From: Lancefieldella rimae ATCC 49626
GTDB taxonomy: Bacteria > Actinomycetota > Coriobacteriia > Coriobacteriales > Atopobiaceae
NCBI RefSeq assembly: GCF_000174015.1
Contig: NZ_ACFE01000001.1
Coordinates: 496,001 to 560,000 of the forward strand
DNA: 64,000 nucleotides
Reading direction: 5' to 3'
In this document: positions 28,852 to 39,140 of the stretch, in pieces
How the letters are laid out: each line of letters opens with the position of its first letter
Numbering within the stretch: position 1 is the first letter of the stretch
Made by a program: the position numbers and the translations under genes
The notes under the pieces: model-generated
What the model saw: only the letters and a program-made list of their open reading frames with translations
Databases searched by the model: none
What the model was told of the DNA's origin: nothing

Positions 28852-29041
28852 TTATCAAAAAATCTCCATTTTTACCGAGAAGTACTTTGACATATTGCAC
28901 ACATCTTTAACGCATTGTGCTTATGCGCAGTATCTCTTTTTATCCGCCCAGGAGAGATTTTTTTCGTAAGGCATTTGCGCTTCTTATTGAGGCATTATGC
29001 ATGAGGCGTTCTGCACTCTTTACTGAGGCATTCTGCGCTTC

Positions 29042-29824
29042 TTATTTCTTCCCTACTAGGAGTTTTGAATCCGACAGCATGAGCCAACGACTTTCGTGCA
29101 TACTCATGAACTTTCCTGAAGCCGTATCCAAAAGCTCTACACTCTCGTAACCCTCATCTTTCAGGCTCTGTATAAATGCCTGCATATCACCATAGCGACG
29201 AGGGTCCATAAGATCATGTATGGCAAAGGTGCCACCTTTTTTGAGTACACGGAGCGTTTCACGCAGGAGCCGCTGTCGATCAATACGAGTTATATTGTGG
29301 TAAACGTAATTGCTGACAACCGCATCGAAAGTCTCGTCAGCGAAATCAAGTTTTACGGCATCGCCTGCCTGAAATGAAGCATTGCCGATCTTCTCGGCAC
29401 GAGCATTGTTCTCACATAGACGCTTACTGAACGAAGCGTACTCCTTCCCCCAGCGGTCAATCCCGATCATTGACGCTTGAGGATTTGCTTTTGCACAAGC
29501 TATGGTCAAAGCTCCGCTTCCGCAGCCGACATCAAGTCCCAAACCATCCTGAGGGAGCTGCACGTATGCAGCTACTCCTTCAACGATGTCTTTTGAAAGA
29601 TGTCGCCGGCCACGATACGAAAACGCACAATACGCAAAGGTTGCCCATAAGAAAAACAAGCCAAACGCGACAAATAACACTCCAAAAAGAATCAACGCGC
29701 AGAGGCGAACGCCCTGTACAGCACCACTTATTTTGCATATCACCACGCCGACAAGTGCCACGAGAGTTCCGCCTCCCGAAGCTGCCAACATACCCCGAGG
29801 AATCCAATTCTTATAGTCGACCAT
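29042..29824 (-). CDS. Membrane-anchored class I SAM-dependent methyltransferase
   Basis: 260 residues. Two membrane spans lie near the N-terminus (~13-33 and ~38-60). They are followed by a Rossmann methyltransferase domain: motif I LGLDVGCGSGALTIACAK near residue 100, an acidic post-motif (MIGIDRWG), and FDAVVSNYVYHNI for motif IV. It resembles UbiE/Methyltransf_11 enzymes of unknown substrate. It stands alone between the tuf promoter and tRNA-Thr. Confidence 0.85.
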   Translation of the reverse strand: MVDYKNWIPRGMLAASGGGTLVALVGVVICKISGAVQGVRLCALILFGVLFVAFGLFFLWATFAYCAFSYRGRRHLSKDIVEGVAAYVQLPQDGLGLDVGCGSGALTIACAKANPQASMIGIDRWGKEYASFSKRLCENNARAEKIGNASFQAGDAVKLDFADETFDAVVSNYVYHNITRIDRQRLLRETLRVLKKGGTFAIHDLMDPRRYGDMQAFIQSLKDEGYESVELLDTASGKFMSMHESRWLMLSDSKLLVGKK

Positions 29825-30016
29825 ACTATTTCCTTTCGTATTTCATATGGATAGTTCATAGAGGCCTCATACGACATCGACCTGTACAGAGCGCCGGTTC
29901 GCGCTTGTTCACGCTGGCTAGTACTGGTTGTGCTGGTTCGTGATAGCTCACTCTAGCTAGTGCTAGGCATATATTGTAAATGATGGCTAACTTATTGGAA
30001 GACCGTGAAAGTAATA

Positions 30017-30043
30017 AAAAACCTCCCGGAAAACCCAAGAGGT
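30017..30043 (-). terminator. Terminator after tRNA-Thr(TGT)
   Basis: AACCTC/GAGGTT arms with a longer loop, followed on the minus strand by TTTTTTATT. It lies 11 bases after the tRNA 3' end. Confidence 0.65.
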
Positions 30044-30053
30044 TAAAATGCAA

Positions 30054-30129
<76 letters not shown>

Positions 30130-30370
30130 TTTTGATGCGTGAGTAATGATACCGAGTTTTATCGGAGGAGTCTAGAGGCATTTTATTGAAAGTTGCTTCT
30201 CTTGAAAAACTCACAAATCATAGTACTCAAGCTGTCCCATTGAGCACCTGCGCAGACCCAGCACGGTGCACAGGGCAAGAAGTTCTTCTCGCCACTGACC
30301 GAAGTTCTGCTGGTAGCTGAGGTTCGGCAAGCCGATGCTGTTGCCAACCGCGATTGTCGCCAATCGAATC

Positions 30371-30618
30371 CACCAGTAAACGAGATTGTGGCAAGGAAAA
30401 TCCACCACTAAACGAAGTTCTTCTCGCAATTGGATCAAACTCGTGGTTTAGTGGTGTTTTTGGAAGCAAAACGTGTGTTTAGTGGTGGTTTTTCGTCAAT
30501 TTGAGCGTTTAGTGGTGAATCAAACCACCACTAAACAGTGCTTTTGGTACGTTTTTTGGAATCCACATGCTTAGTGGTGATTTTAAGAGACGGGTGGTCG
30601 TGAAAACCACCAGTAAAC
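30371..30618 (+). repeat. Family A phased word cluster, copy 2
   Basis: Complement words at 30371 (CACCAGTAAAC) and 30403. GTTTAGTGGTG words at 30446, 30477 and 30507 (31 and 30 bp apart). Complement at 30526, 19 bp from 30507 exactly as in copy 1. Further variants lie at 30569 and 30608. Two GCGAGAAG octamers (30285-30292 and 30420-30427, complement orientation) lie in the same gap. The flanking 30130-30370 and 30619-30835 show no supported gene. Confidence 0.85.
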
Positions 30619-30835
30619 GATTGCTGTGGAGCATTTCGAGTAGGTGCTCTAGGCGAGTATTCCAAGCGGGCGAGCCAATAAGTAGACGGGCAACAGCGTA
30701 TGGTAGCCACACGTGGTATAGCCGCAAGCAGGTGTTTTTAGGCAAGAATAACGCTGGGATTCTTGGGGTTTCTTGGATACCTGAGATAGCTTAAGTCGTT
30801 GAAATACCTGGAACAGCCGAAACAGCTACAACCCC

Positions 30836-31423
30836 CTACTGATCCAGCAGATTCCAAAGGCGCTGTCGCTGCTCGGAAGACAGACGATCCTCCAAAGTCA
30901 TACGCGTACGCCCCGTTTCGCGCTGTAAATCATCAATAGCCGTATCGCTCACCTCAACATCACGCACAAGTGCCGCACTTGAAATGCGTGTCACCTCACC
31001 GGGACCAAACCCAACCGTTGAGCGAACGTCCTTATCGGAAGTGACGAGAGAAACGGACCGACCGGCTTCTCGCGCTTCCGTAACCAGTTTTTCGATAACG
31101 GTATCCGCACTCTGATTGGGCTTTGAGAAAATAAGTTTGACACCGGCTCGTGAACGATCAGGTCGTTCAGGGTTTACGTTACCCGCCCCGTCAAACACAA
31201 TGACCGCCTTGTATCGATGATGCGCAAACGTTGCCACATCGGAAATGAGCGCCTCACGAGCACGAATAAAGGGGTCGCCGTCCATGTGATATGCAGCATC
31301 CGCCGAACTCACTAAACCGTCAGCTTGATTTGCCCCGTCAATCAGGCCTTCATAACGAGCAGTGGCATGCATCACGTTATAGCCGTCAACGATGAGAAGT
31401 TCGCGGTCTTCTCGCACGGACAT
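30836..31423 (-). CDS. NYN-domain ribonuclease-like protein (YacP/Rae1 family)
   Basis: 195 residues from ATG 31423 (MSVREDRELLIVDGYN). The PIN-like NYN fold shows the catalytic-type acidic positions in LIVDGYNVMHA, VIVFDGAGNVNPERPDRS and VSLVTSDKDVRSTV. In Bacillus the family member Rae1 is a ribosome-associated endonuclease, and the neighbour order (cysS, rlmB, yacP) is the same here. The start overlaps the rlmB stop by one base (TAATG), so they are coupled. Confidence 0.9.
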   Translation of the reverse strand: MSVREDRELLIVDGYNVMHATARYEGLIDGANQADGLVSSADAAYHMDGDPFIRAREALISDVATFAHHRYKAVIVFDGAGNVNPERPDRSRAGVKLIFSKPNQSADTVIEKLVTEAREAGRSVSLVTSDKDVRSTVGFGPGEVTRISSAALVRDVEVSDTAIDDLQRETGRTRMTLEDRLSSEQRQRLWNLLDQ

Positions 31424-32394
31424 TATGAAACGCCGCCCATACTCACACGACGCAACCATTCGTAGCACATAACGGTCGTAGCCTGTGCCACGTTCAGCGA
31501 TTCAATCTTTCCACGCTGCGGAAGCTTGCAGGCAAAATCACACGTTTCAAGCACGAGACGAGAAATGCCTGCACCCTCAGAACCCATCACGAGCGCAAGG
31601 CGTCCTCCCAAAGGCGCGCTCCACACATCGTCCGCGGCATGCTCGGTAGCGCCACATGTCCAAAATCCTGCGGCTTTCAGTTCTTCAAGCGCTCGCGATA
31701 CGTTAGAAACCCGCGCTATCGGCACATGCAAAACGGCACCGGCAGAGGTTTTGTACGCGCCCACACCCACCTGAGCAGCACGTGCATTGGCAATCACCAC
31801 CCCTGCGGCACCAACTACCTCAGCAGATCGGACGATAGCGCCAAAGTTACCTTCATCGGTTACATGATCGAGCACCACTACCAGCGCGTCTTTTGAACCC
31901 GCTTTCTCAAGAATGTCGGAAAGTTCCGCGTATTCAAAAGGTCGGGTCCGCACAATAACGCCCTGATGAGCGCCATGACTTGAAAGGGCGTCCAAAACCT
32001 GCCGAGGCACCCGCTCAACAGGAACGCCGTCGGATGAAAGCTGTTTGGCAAGCGTTTCAATCTCTTGATCCCGCTCGCCTGAGGACACCTGTACCAGCGC
32101 ATTCTTAAGCGGAATGTTTAAGGCAAGCGCCTCTGCAACCGCGCGGCGACCCTCAATCAAATCAAAGGCACTCTTTTGCCGAGAAGTTCGAGATTTTCTG
32201 GCTCCGCGAGTATCGTCAGATGTACGAATGTCCCTTGGCCTATAACCGCCACTCCGGTGGTCTTTTGTACCACAAGCTTCCCTCGAATCAGCACGTTTCT
32301 TTCTTTTGTGCGGCTGCTGCCCCTGTGCCATATGTCTCTGCTGTCCCTGTGCCGCATGCTTCTGTGCCGTATATCTCTGCGCTCTCTGTGCCAT
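31423..32394 (-). CDS. rlmB: TrmH-family 23S rRNA 2'-O-methyltransferase (RlmB-like)
   Basis: SpoU/TrmH (SPOUT) methyltransferase, 323 residues. It has a basic, Gln-rich disordered N-terminus of about 75 residues with repeated AQxxQ units. The substrate-binding domain (DLIEGRRAVAEALALN) follows, and then the knotted catalytic domain with motif 1 DEGNFGAIVRSAEVVGAAGV, motif 2 LVMGSEGAGIS and motif 3 LPQRGKIESLNVAQATTV. It sits between cysS and the NYN gene in one operon. Confidence 0.92.
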   Translation of the reverse strand: MAQRAQRYTAQKHAAQGQQRHMAQGQQPHKRKKRADSREACGTKDHRSGGYRPRDIRTSDDTRGARKSRTSRQKSAFDLIEGRRAVAEALALNIPLKNALVQVSSGERDQEIETLAKQLSSDGVPVERVPRQVLDALSSHGAHQGVIVRTRPFEYAELSDILEKAGSKDALVVVLDHVTDEGNFGAIVRSAEVVGAAGVVIANARAAQVGVGAYKTSAGAVLHVPIARVSNVSRALEELKAAGFWTCGATEHAADDVWSAPLGGRLALVMGSEGAGISRLVLETCDFACKLPQRGKIESLNVAQATTVMCYEWLRRVSMGGVS

Positions 32395-32410
32395 GTATTA
32401 ATCCTTGCTA

Positions 32411-33952
32411 TTAATCCTTGCGCGAATTGTATTTCAGACGAGCACCCGAAGCCGTGTCTTCAATCAGAAGTCCCAGACCAGCAATGCCATCACGGATGGC
32501 ATCTGCAACCACCCAGTTCTTCTCGGCACGCGCGTTTTGACGAGCAGAAAGAAGAGCTTCTGCCGCTTGCGTGACGCTCTCTCCCTCATAGCCTGCTTGG
32601 GACTTTGCCAAATCAATAAGCTCATGAGGGAGTTCGTCGGACGCTTTGTCCGTGTTGACGCTAATTCCCAACACTCCAAAAAGTTCTGTCAACGTATCAG
32701 CAGCATGAAGCGTCAATTTTGCGTTAATTGCATCGGCCGCATCGGCAAGATAGGTATTTGCAGCAGTAACCAACGTGAACATCGCGGCAAGGGCTTCTGC
32801 CGTATTGAAATCATCTGCCATGGAGCGCTCAAAGTTCTCGCACGCAGTGCCAATGGCTGAGGTAAGCTCATTTTCGCGGTCAGACTGCTTGTGATCTTGT
32901 GTCGCATCTCCGGTATTGGCAGAGCGTCCAGCATCAGCAGAACGCTCAGTACTCTGAGCGTTTTTAGCAGCCCAGCGCAAATTAGCCACACAGGTCTTCA
33001 TACGCTCAAGCGTACCGATAGCACCGTCCAAGCGCTCGAAAGAAAAATCAAGCGACGCACGATAGTGCGTCTGCAGCATCAAAAGTCGAACCGCATCTGC
33101 TGAGTAGGAATCCAGCACTTCTTTGAGCGTATAGAAGTTGCCCAGGGACTTGGACATCTTCTCGCCCTCCACGCGAAGCATACCCGCATGCATCCAATAG
33201 TTTGCCAAAGGCTCATGCCAGCAGCAGCTTGCCTGAGCCGTTTCGTTTTCATGATGCGGAAACACGAGGTCAGCCCCACCACCGTGGATATCAATTGGCG
33301 TTCCAAGGTAGCGGTGAATCATGGCGCAGCACTCAGAATGCCAGCCGGGACGCCCTTCTCCCCATGGACTCGGCCAGCTGGGTTCACCGGGCTTTGCAGT
33401 CTTCCAAAGGGCAAAATCAAACGGATCGCGCTTCTCGGTATTGACCTCAACGCGCTCGCCTGCACGAAGCTGATCAAGATCGCGACCAGACAACACACCA
33501 TAATTGTGATCCGCTCGCACCGAGAAGTACACGTCTCCCGACGGCACTGCGTAGGCAAATCCCTGATCAATGAGGGATTGGATCATCTCAACCATGGCAT
33601 TGATCTCGTGCGTGGCGCGCGGACGAATGTCGGGATCAAGAATGTTAAAGCGGTGCATCTGCTCAATGAAGGCGGAAGAGTATTCCTCTGCAACCTCCTG
33701 CGCCGTACGCCCCTGCTCAAGAGCACGATTGATAATCTTATCGTCAACATCCGTCAAATTTTGTGCAAAGGTAACCTCGTATCCTGCATGCATGAGGTAT
33801 CGGCGTATTACATCAAACGATAAGAACGTGCGTGCATTACCGATATGTATCTGGTCATACACCGTAGGACCACAGACATACATCCGAACTTTTCCCTCAT
33901 CAATGGGTGTAAAAGTCTCTTTGCGATGCGTCTGAGTATTGTAAACGAGCAT
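32411..33952 (-). CDS. cysS: Cysteinyl-tRNA synthetase
   Basis: Class I synthetase, 513 residues from ATG 33952 (MLVYNTQTHRKETF) with AGGGAG 6 bases upstream. HIGH motif HIGNARTF near residue 34; KMSKS motif GEKMSKSLGN near 270. Zinc ligands are in MYVCGPTVY, ECCAMIH and HHENE. A low-complexity Ser/Ala/Asp-rich insert (QSTERSADAGRSANTGDAT) lies before the C-terminal helical domain. It lies between ispF and rlmB. Confidence 0.98.
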   Translation of the reverse strand: MLVYNTQTHRKETFTPIDEGKVRMYVCGPTVYDQIHIGNARTFLSFDVIRRYLMHAGYEVTFAQNLTDVDDKIINRALEQGRTAQEVAEEYSSAFIEQMHRFNILDPDIRPRATHEINAMVEMIQSLIDQGFAYAVPSGDVYFSVRADHNYGVLSGRDLDQLRAGERVEVNTEKRDPFDFALWKTAKPGEPSWPSPWGEGRPGWHSECCAMIHRYLGTPIDIHGGGADLVFPHHENETAQASCCWHEPLANYWMHAGMLRVEGEKMSKSLGNFYTLKEVLDSYSADAVRLLMLQTHYRASLDFSFERLDGAIGTLERMKTCVANLRWAAKNAQSTERSADAGRSANTGDATQDHKQSDRENELTSAIGTACENFERSMADDFNTAEALAAMFTLVTAANTYLADAADAINAKLTLHAADTLTELFGVLGISVNTDKASDELPHELIDLAKSQAGYEGESVTQAAEALLSARQNARAEKNWVVADAIRDGIAGLGLLIEDTASGARLKYNSRKD

Positions 33953-33971
33953 GTACACTCCCTGCTTTAAA

Positions 33972-34448
33972 TTAAGACTCCAAAATCACAACCGCCCAGG
34001 CGGCGATTCCCTCACCTGTGCCGACAAAGCCAAGCCCTTCGGTGGTGGTGGCCTTCACGCCCACACACGCCTTGGATACCCCCAAAGCCTCGGCCATCCG
34101 CGAACGCATGACATCACGATACGGCATAAGCTTGGGCTCCTGAGCAGCGATTGTGCAGTCGCAATCCACAATATGATAGCCTGCTTTTCTTACCCGCTCG
34201 CCAACAGCGGCGAGAAGATCCATGGAATCCGCACCCGCATACGCGGGATCGCTGTCTGGAAAAAGCTGACCGATATCACCCTCACGAAGTGCTCCCAAAA
34301 GCGCATCCATCAGAGCGTGCGCAAGGACATCTGCATCCGAATGACCCAAGAGTCCCCGATCAAAGGGTACCTCTACACCGCCCAGCACCAGCTTTCGCTC
34401 CGGCACAAGTCGGTGCACATCATATCCGTGTCCAATGTGAAGTGTCAC
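33972..34448 (-). CDS. ispF: 2-C-methyl-D-erythritol 2,4-cyclodiphosphate synthase, GTG start
   Basis: MEP-pathway cyclase that releases CMP. The best start is GTG at 34448 (VTLHIGHGYDVHRL) with GGGAGG 6 bases upstream; 158 residues, family length. The metal ligands are in GHGYDVHR and GLLGHSDADVLAHALMDALL, and the C-terminal KATTTEGLGFVGTGEGI block is conserved. It is directly after ispD. Confidence 0.96.
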   Translation of the reverse strand: MTLHIGHGYDVHRLVPERKLVLGGVEVPFDRGLLGHSDADVLAHALMDALLGALREGDIGQLFPDSDPAYAGADSMDLLAAVGERVRKAGYHIVDCDCTIAAQEPKLMPYRDVMRSRMAEALGVSKACVGVKATTTEGLGFVGTGEGIAAWAVVILES

Positions 34449-34449
34449 C

Positions 34450-35259
34450 TTATGCCTCCCCACCGTCAAACGGAATACAGGAGTCAGCGCCATCCATGAG
34501 ATGCTTGCCGAGAAGCGCTTCACAGATGGTAAGGTCAGAAGGATAGGTTACTTTAATGTTGTCATTGGACGACTCAACCACTTCAACCACGCCACCCAAA
34601 TGCTCAACAAGCGAAGAATCATCCGTTGCCGCTATCCGTTCTTGAAGAGCTCTTTCATGGGCTTCAACCAGTATGCTTTTGCGAAAAACCTGCGGTGTCT
34701 GAGCAGCCCACAAAAACGAGCGGTCAGGCGTACTTACAATGGTAGAACCTTCAACGCGCTTGAGCGTATCCACGGCGCGAGTCGCGCAAATAGCTCCTGC
34801 AAGAGCAGCATCTGAGCGCACGCGAGAAATAACGCGTTCAATGGTCTCCACTTCAATGAGCGGACGCACCGCATCGTGTACAGCTACCAAATCAAAGCCG
34901 CGTGGAGTTGCCTTAAGCGCAGAATACACCGATGCCTGGCGCGTCTTTCCTGATGCAGCAAAGGTAATTGGCTTGTGAAGCTTAAGGCCTGAAAGCACCG
35001 ACTCTCGTACGGCATCCACTTTTTCCGGAGAACACGCAATGACCACGTGCGCAATACTCGGCGCATGATCAAACGCCAAAATGGACCAGCTCATCAAAGG
35101 CAGTCCGCAAAGGTTAATGAACTGTTTACCGCCCGGATAGCCAAAGCGCTCACCGATACCGCCGGCAACAATCACGGCCACGGTGTCGGGGCCATTGCTC
35201 TTCTCGACAACTCGGGCGCAAGAAGTCTTGATTTGTGTGCAGGCGCCGGAAACTCTCAT
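34450..35259 (-). CDS. ispD: 2-C-methyl-D-erythritol 4-phosphate cytidylyltransferase
   Basis: MEP-pathway enzyme making CDP-methylerythritol. It has 269 residues from ATG 35259, which overlaps the disA stop (ATGA) and has GGGGGA 8 bases upstream. The nucleotide loop is AVIVAGGIGERFGYPGGKQF, and VAVHDAVRPLIE and TDDSSLVE are typical. An N-terminal lead of about 25 residues precedes the conserved fold. It is part of the disA-ispD-ispF-cysS run. Confidence 0.95.
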   Translation of the reverse strand: MRVSGACTQIKTSCARVVEKSNGPDTVAVIVAGGIGERFGYPGGKQFINLCGLPLMSWSILAFDHAPSIAHVVIACSPEKVDAVRESVLSGLKLHKPITFAASGKTRQASVYSALKATPRGFDLVAVHDAVRPLIEVETIERVISRVRSDAALAGAICATRAVDTLKRVEGSTIVSTPDRSFLWAAQTPQVFRKSILVEAHERALQERIAATDDSSLVEHLGGVVEVVESSNDNIKVTYPSDLTICEALLGKHLMDGADSCIPFDGGEA

Positions 35260-36335
35260 TCGGACTTCCCCCACATGCGGCGCAGCGCATTGGCCAGAGC
35301 GCCGGGGTTCTCAATGCCCAAATCATCCAAACGATTGGGATTGGTTTCGGCCACGTTGAGAAGTTCCTGCAAAGAGTCATATTCGTCAACAATTTTTGCG
35401 GCCATATCATCACGAACCACAGAAACGCGTGAAAGGGTACGCAAGCCAAGCGGAACCATAGCGGTATCCGCAGGAAGGTCTTGGTCATATCCAAGGATAC
35501 GACCGACCACTTGGGCAGAGCGAAGCTCCGTATTCTCCGTTGTGTGGAATATCCGACGGATAGAGCGCGCGTTTTCAACAGACGAATCTTCAGCATAATC
35601 GCGAATCATAAGGTTATATGCCTCATTCACACCGCCCAAGTATTCTTCACGTTGCATAGCGGTGATTTTTCCTTCATTGCCGAGTTCAAGAATATGCGCG
35701 TCAAGCTGCTCAGCCACGGTCATAAGTACTTCAAAAAGATAGAACGTCTCAGCAACGTCACCAAGTGTTACATAGTTGTCCAGTTCAAGAGCCGTAAGGC
35801 GTAAAAGCTCCCGGTCAAGGGCCTGGCGCGTGCTTTGCATGGCAACGGAAAGCTGACTGACCGCCGTCATAATTGCTGGTACCGACTTCAACTGAATGGC
35901 CCGACCGTCAACATACACCGTAATGAGCGAACGGCGAGAAGAAACTGCCAAAACGATTGACTTAGTAAGCAGGCTCATACGAGCAGCAGTTCTATGGCGC
36001 GTTCCTGTTTCTGCCGTCGGAAGCGTAGCGTCAGGATTTAAGTGAAAGTTAGCACGCACAATCCGCGTAAGGTCTTTGTCAATAACCACGGCACCGTCCA
36101 TTTTGCACAGCTCAAAGAGGCGGTTTGCCGTAAAGGAAACATCCAGGGCAAATCCATCGCTGCCTGCCGCAAGAACGTTTTCGCGATCACCCACACAAAT
36201 AAGTGCCCCAAGGTGTCCTGCAAGAATCATGTCCAATGCGACACGGAGAGCCGTTCCAGGGGCTGTCATTTTAATAGCAAGCGCTCGTCGCTCAGCGGTG
36301 TCATCTGGTATTTGTTCAAACTGCGAAGACTCCAT
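35256..36335 (-). CDS. disA: DNA integrity scanning protein / diadenylate cyclase
   Basis: Makes cyclic di-AMP from two ATP and scans DNA for branched lesions. It has 359 residues. The N-terminal DAC domain has the DGA motif (CKMDGAVVIDKD near residue 79) and the RHR motif (TGTRHRTAARM near 111). A helical linker and a C-terminal helix-hairpin-helix (RVLGYDQDLP... IVDEYDSLQELLNVAETN) follow. It starts at ATG 36335 with GGGAGGG upstream. The usual radA partner between clpC and disA is missing. Confidence 0.97.
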   Translation of the reverse strand: MESSQFEQIPDDTAERRALAIKMTAPGTALRVALDMILAGHLGALICVGDRENVLAAGSDGFALDVSFTANRLFELCKMDGAVVIDKDLTRIVRANFHLNPDATLPTAETGTRHRTAARMSLLTKSIVLAVSSRRSLITVYVDGRAIQLKSVPAIMTAVSQLSVAMQSTRQALDRELLRLTALELDNYVTLGDVAETFYLFEVLMTVAEQLDAHILELGNEGKITAMQREEYLGGVNEAYNLMIRDYAEDSSVENARSIRRIFHTTENTELRSAQVVGRILGYDQDLPADTAMVPLGLRTLSRVSVVRDDMAAKIVDEYDSLQELLNVAETNPNRLDDLGIENPGALANALRRMWGKSE

Positions 36336-36354
36336 GACCCTCCCCTGTATGAAA

Positions 36355-36374
36355 GCTGGCTCCGAAGAGCCAGC
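36355..36374 (-). terminator. UUCG-loop hairpin after clpC
   Basis: Perfect 8-bp stem GCTGGCTC/GAGCCAGC closed, on the minus strand, by a TTCG tetraloop, then TTTC. It lies 91 bases after the clpC stop and 20 bases before disA. The U-tract is weak, so partial read-through into disA is likely. Confidence 0.65.
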
Positions 36375-36464
36375 AAACCGTCATAGTAGAAGTATAAAGT
36401 TTTTTATTGCATATACACCGAGAAGTCCAAAGAGCTTTTGAAGCCCTCGTACTTCTCGTTTATG

Positions 36465-39080
36465 TTACTCTGCAGACGACGCAAGGCCCGATCCCTGTAC
36501 GGGCACCCCAGACTCAGGCACCGGAGGCAAGCTGAAGTTATCTTCTACCTGTGCCATGCTCTCACGTATGCGAGGCGCCGGAATCTCTCCCTTTGTTTTC
36601 TTAAACGTCAACTTCTGGTTCTCGTCATCGATATCAACCAGCACGATATCTCCAGACTGCCATTTGCCCTCAAGCAACTCCTCCGAAAGAGGATCCTCAA
36701 TCATGGATTGGATGGCGCGGCGAAGCGGACGGGCACCATAGACGGGATCGGTTCCGTTTTTGGCGATAAGATCACGGGCGGCATCGGTCAGATCTATGGA
36801 CATGCCGTTGGCTATCAGTCTATCGCGAAGTTCAAGAACCATGAGGTCAACAATGCCACGAAGCTGCTCTGCCGTAAGCGATTTAAAGACCACGATATCG
36901 TCCACACGGTTCAAAAACTCAGGGCGGAAACTGCGTTTGAGCTCGCTTCTTACGCGATGAGAAATCTCTTTGTCGGAAAGACCGCCGGAACCTTCTGCCG
37001 AGAAGCCCATGGTATTGGTCTTTGCAATCTCACGAGCTCCAATGTTGGAGGTCATAATGACAACGGTATTGGAGAAATCCACATGGCGACCCTGTCCGTC
37101 AGTCAAACGTCCTTCATCCAAAATTTGCAGAAGGATATTGAAGACATCGGGATGAGCCTTTTCAATCTCATCAAAAAGCAATACCGAGTAAGGACGACGA
37201 CGCACTGCTTTTGTGAGCTCTCCGCCCTCGTCATACCCCACGTATCCCGGAGGTGCACCCACCAGTTTAGCCACGGTATGGCGCTCCATATACTCCGACA
37301 TATCAAATGAAATCAGAGCATCTTCACTCCCAAAAAGGAACTCCGCCAAAGATTTTGCAAGTTCCGTTTTACCGACACCGGAGGGACCTAAGAAAATAAA
37401 TGAACCGCCTGGACGGCGAGGGTCTTTAAGCGGACTGCGCGAACGTCTGATTGCCCTTGCAACTTTGATTACCGCTTCGTCTTGGCCAATGACGCGCTGA
37501 TGAAGGATGTCTTCCGTGCGCAGCAAACGCGAAGCTTCGGTTTCGGTCAAACTTGATACGGGGACACCGGTGATGCCCGACACTACCTTTGCAATGTCGT
37601 CCTCATCAATGGTCACAATGTCCTCGTCAAGCTTGGCGCGCCAGCTCTTCTCAAGTTCATCACGCTTGGCGATCAAAGACTTTTCTTCATCGCGAAGCTG
37701 TGCCGCGCGTTCAAACTCCTGAACGGAAGCCGCAGCTGCCTTGTCTTTGCTTACACGCTCAAGATCGGCATCTACTTGGGCAATTTCAGGTGGTAAGGAC
37801 ATTTTATGGATACGCGCACGGGCACCCGCTTCATCCAGAACGTCAATGGCTTTATCCGGCAAGAAGCGGTCTTGAATATACCTGTGAGAAAGCAGTACCG
37901 CCGCGTTAATTGCAGCTTCGGTATAGTGTACGTGGTGGTGCTTCTCATAACGATCTTGCAGACCGTGAATGATACTGATGGTATCGTCCGTGCTTGGCTC
38001 GCCAATGTTGACAGGCTGGAAACGACGCTCAAATGCTGCGTCCTTCTCGATATGTTTGCGGTACTCTTCTGCGGTAGTGGCACCAATGACCTGAATCTCC
38101 CCGCGTGAAAGAGGCGGCTTCAAAATTGAGGCGGCATCAATCGAACCCTCCGCGGAACCGGCACCTATAACCGTGTGAATCTCGTCAATAAACAAGATGT
38201 CGTTTTTGGATTCCTCAAGCTCCGAGACGACTTTTTTCATGCGGTCTTCAAACTCACCGCGATACTTGGACCCCGCTACGAGACTGGCAAGATCAAGCGT
38301 CCAAACCTGCTTTCCGCGCAGAATATCGGGTACATTTCCTGAGGCAATAAGCTGTGCCAAGCCCTCAACAATAGCCGTCTTACCGACACCGGGGTCTCCC
38401 AAAATGAGCGGATTGTTTTTCTGACGGCGCGCAAGCACCTGCATGACACGCTCAATTTCGCGATCCCTGCCAATCACGGGATCCAGCTTGCCGTCTGACG
38501 CCAGCTTTGTCAGATTACGACCAAACTGTTCAAGCATGGAGCCGTCATTGTTTGCACCTGAACGTTGAGAGACACCGGGTATGCCAAAAATACTGGAATC
38601 CATACGAACGTCTTGTACCGCCGGACCGCTTCCTCCCGGCGTCCCGGATTCAATCAACTCTTCAACTGCATTGCGCACCGCATCGCCAGAAACGCCCATG
38701 GTGCGCAGGGCATCCATGGCACGTCCGTTGCCCTCGGAAACAATGCCCAAAAGGAGATGCTCGGTGCCGATATATGTCTGACCATGTGTCATCGTCTCGC
38801 GATAGGCGTCTTCAAGAACGCGCTTGGTGCGTGGAGTAAAGGGAATGTGACCTCCGGGAACGGGATCTCCCGAACCGGTGGTCAGTTCCTTAACCGTAGC
38901 AAGGGTTTCATCATAGGTCACGTCAAGCTTTGCAAGCGCTTGTGCCGCGATACCCTCACCCTCTTTTATTAATGCAAGAAGGAGGTGTTCGGTTCCAACA
39001 TACAGCTGGTCAAGTCCACGCGCTTCCTCTTGAGCAAGGCTCATAACCTTACGGGCTTTGTCTGTGAATTTATCGAACAT
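36465..39080 (-). CDS. clpC: ATP-dependent Clp protease ATPase subunit ClpC
   Basis: AAA+ unfoldase that feeds ClpP. It has 871 residues: an N-terminal double repeat domain ([13 protein letters not shown]... and the [17 protein letters not shown] repeat), AAA1 with GDPGVGKTA near residue 217, a middle domain with a UVR-like stretch ([16 protein letters not shown]), and AAA2 with [17 protein letters not shown] near 567. The acidic, Pro-rich C-terminus is usual for actinobacteria. No ctsR, mcsA or mcsB precedes it. Confidence 0.98.
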   Translation of the reverse strand: MFDKFTDKARKVMSLAQEEARGLDQLYVGTEHLLLALIKEGEGIAAQALAKLDVTYDETLATVKELTTGSGDPVPGGHIPFTPRTKRVLEDAYRETMTHGQTYIGTEHLLLGIVSEGNGRAMDALRTMGVSGDAVRNAVEELIESGTPGGSGPAVQDVRMDSSIFGIPGVSQRSGANNDGSMLEQFGRNLTKLASDGKLDPVIGRDREIERVMQVLARRQKNNPLILGDPGVGKTAIVEGLAQLIASGNVPDILRGKQVWTLDLASLVAGSKYRGEFEDRMKKVVSELEESKNDILFIDEIHTVIGAGSAEGSIDAASILKPPLSRGEIQVIGATTAEEYRKHIEKDAAFERRFQPVNIGEPSTDDTISIIHGLQDRYEKHHHVHYTEAAINAAVLLSHRYIQDRFLPDKAIDVLDEAGARARIHKMSLPPEIAQVDADLERVSKDKAAAASVQEFERAAQLRDEEKSLIAKRDELEKSWRAKLDEDIVTIDEDDIAKVVSGITGVPVSSLTETEASRLLRTEDILHQRVIGQDEAVIKVARAIRRSRSPLKDPRRPGGSFIFLGPSGVGKTELAKSLAEFLFGSEDALISFDMSEYMERHTVAKLVGAPPGYVGYDEGGELTKAVRRRPYSVLLFDEIEKAHPDVFNILLQILDEGRLTDGQGRHVDFSNTVVIMTSNIGAREIAKTNTMGFSAEGSGGLSDKEISHRVRSELKRSFRPEFLNRVDDIVVFKSLTAEQLRGIVDLMVLELRDRLIANGMSIDLTDAARDLIAKNGTDPVYGARPLRRAIQSMIEDPLSEELLEGKWQSGDIVLVDIDDENQKLTFKKTKGEIPAPRIRESMAQVEDNFSLPPVPESGVPVQGSGLASSAE

Positions 39081-39111
39081 TGCGGATAAACCTCTCTGTT
39101 GCGTTTTGGGA

Positions 39112-39140
39112 GTTTATGTACCCAGTATCACGTGATACAA
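39112..39140 (-). promoter_or_regulatory. clpC promoter overlapping a perfect palindrome
   Basis: On the minus strand: TTGTAT (plus 39135-39140), 17-bp spacer, ATAAAC (plus 39112-39117). The 14-bp perfect palindrome GTATCACGTGATAC (39125-39138) covers most of the -35 and the start of the spacer, the position of a repressor operator. It does not look like CtsR, HrcA/CIRCE or HspR sites. The rest of 39141-39353 shows no gene. Confidence 0.55.

Noticed and set aside
30211-30438. 75-codon minus-strand frame next to repeat family A
   Set aside because: No ribosome site or recognisable domain, and it runs into the repeat cluster.
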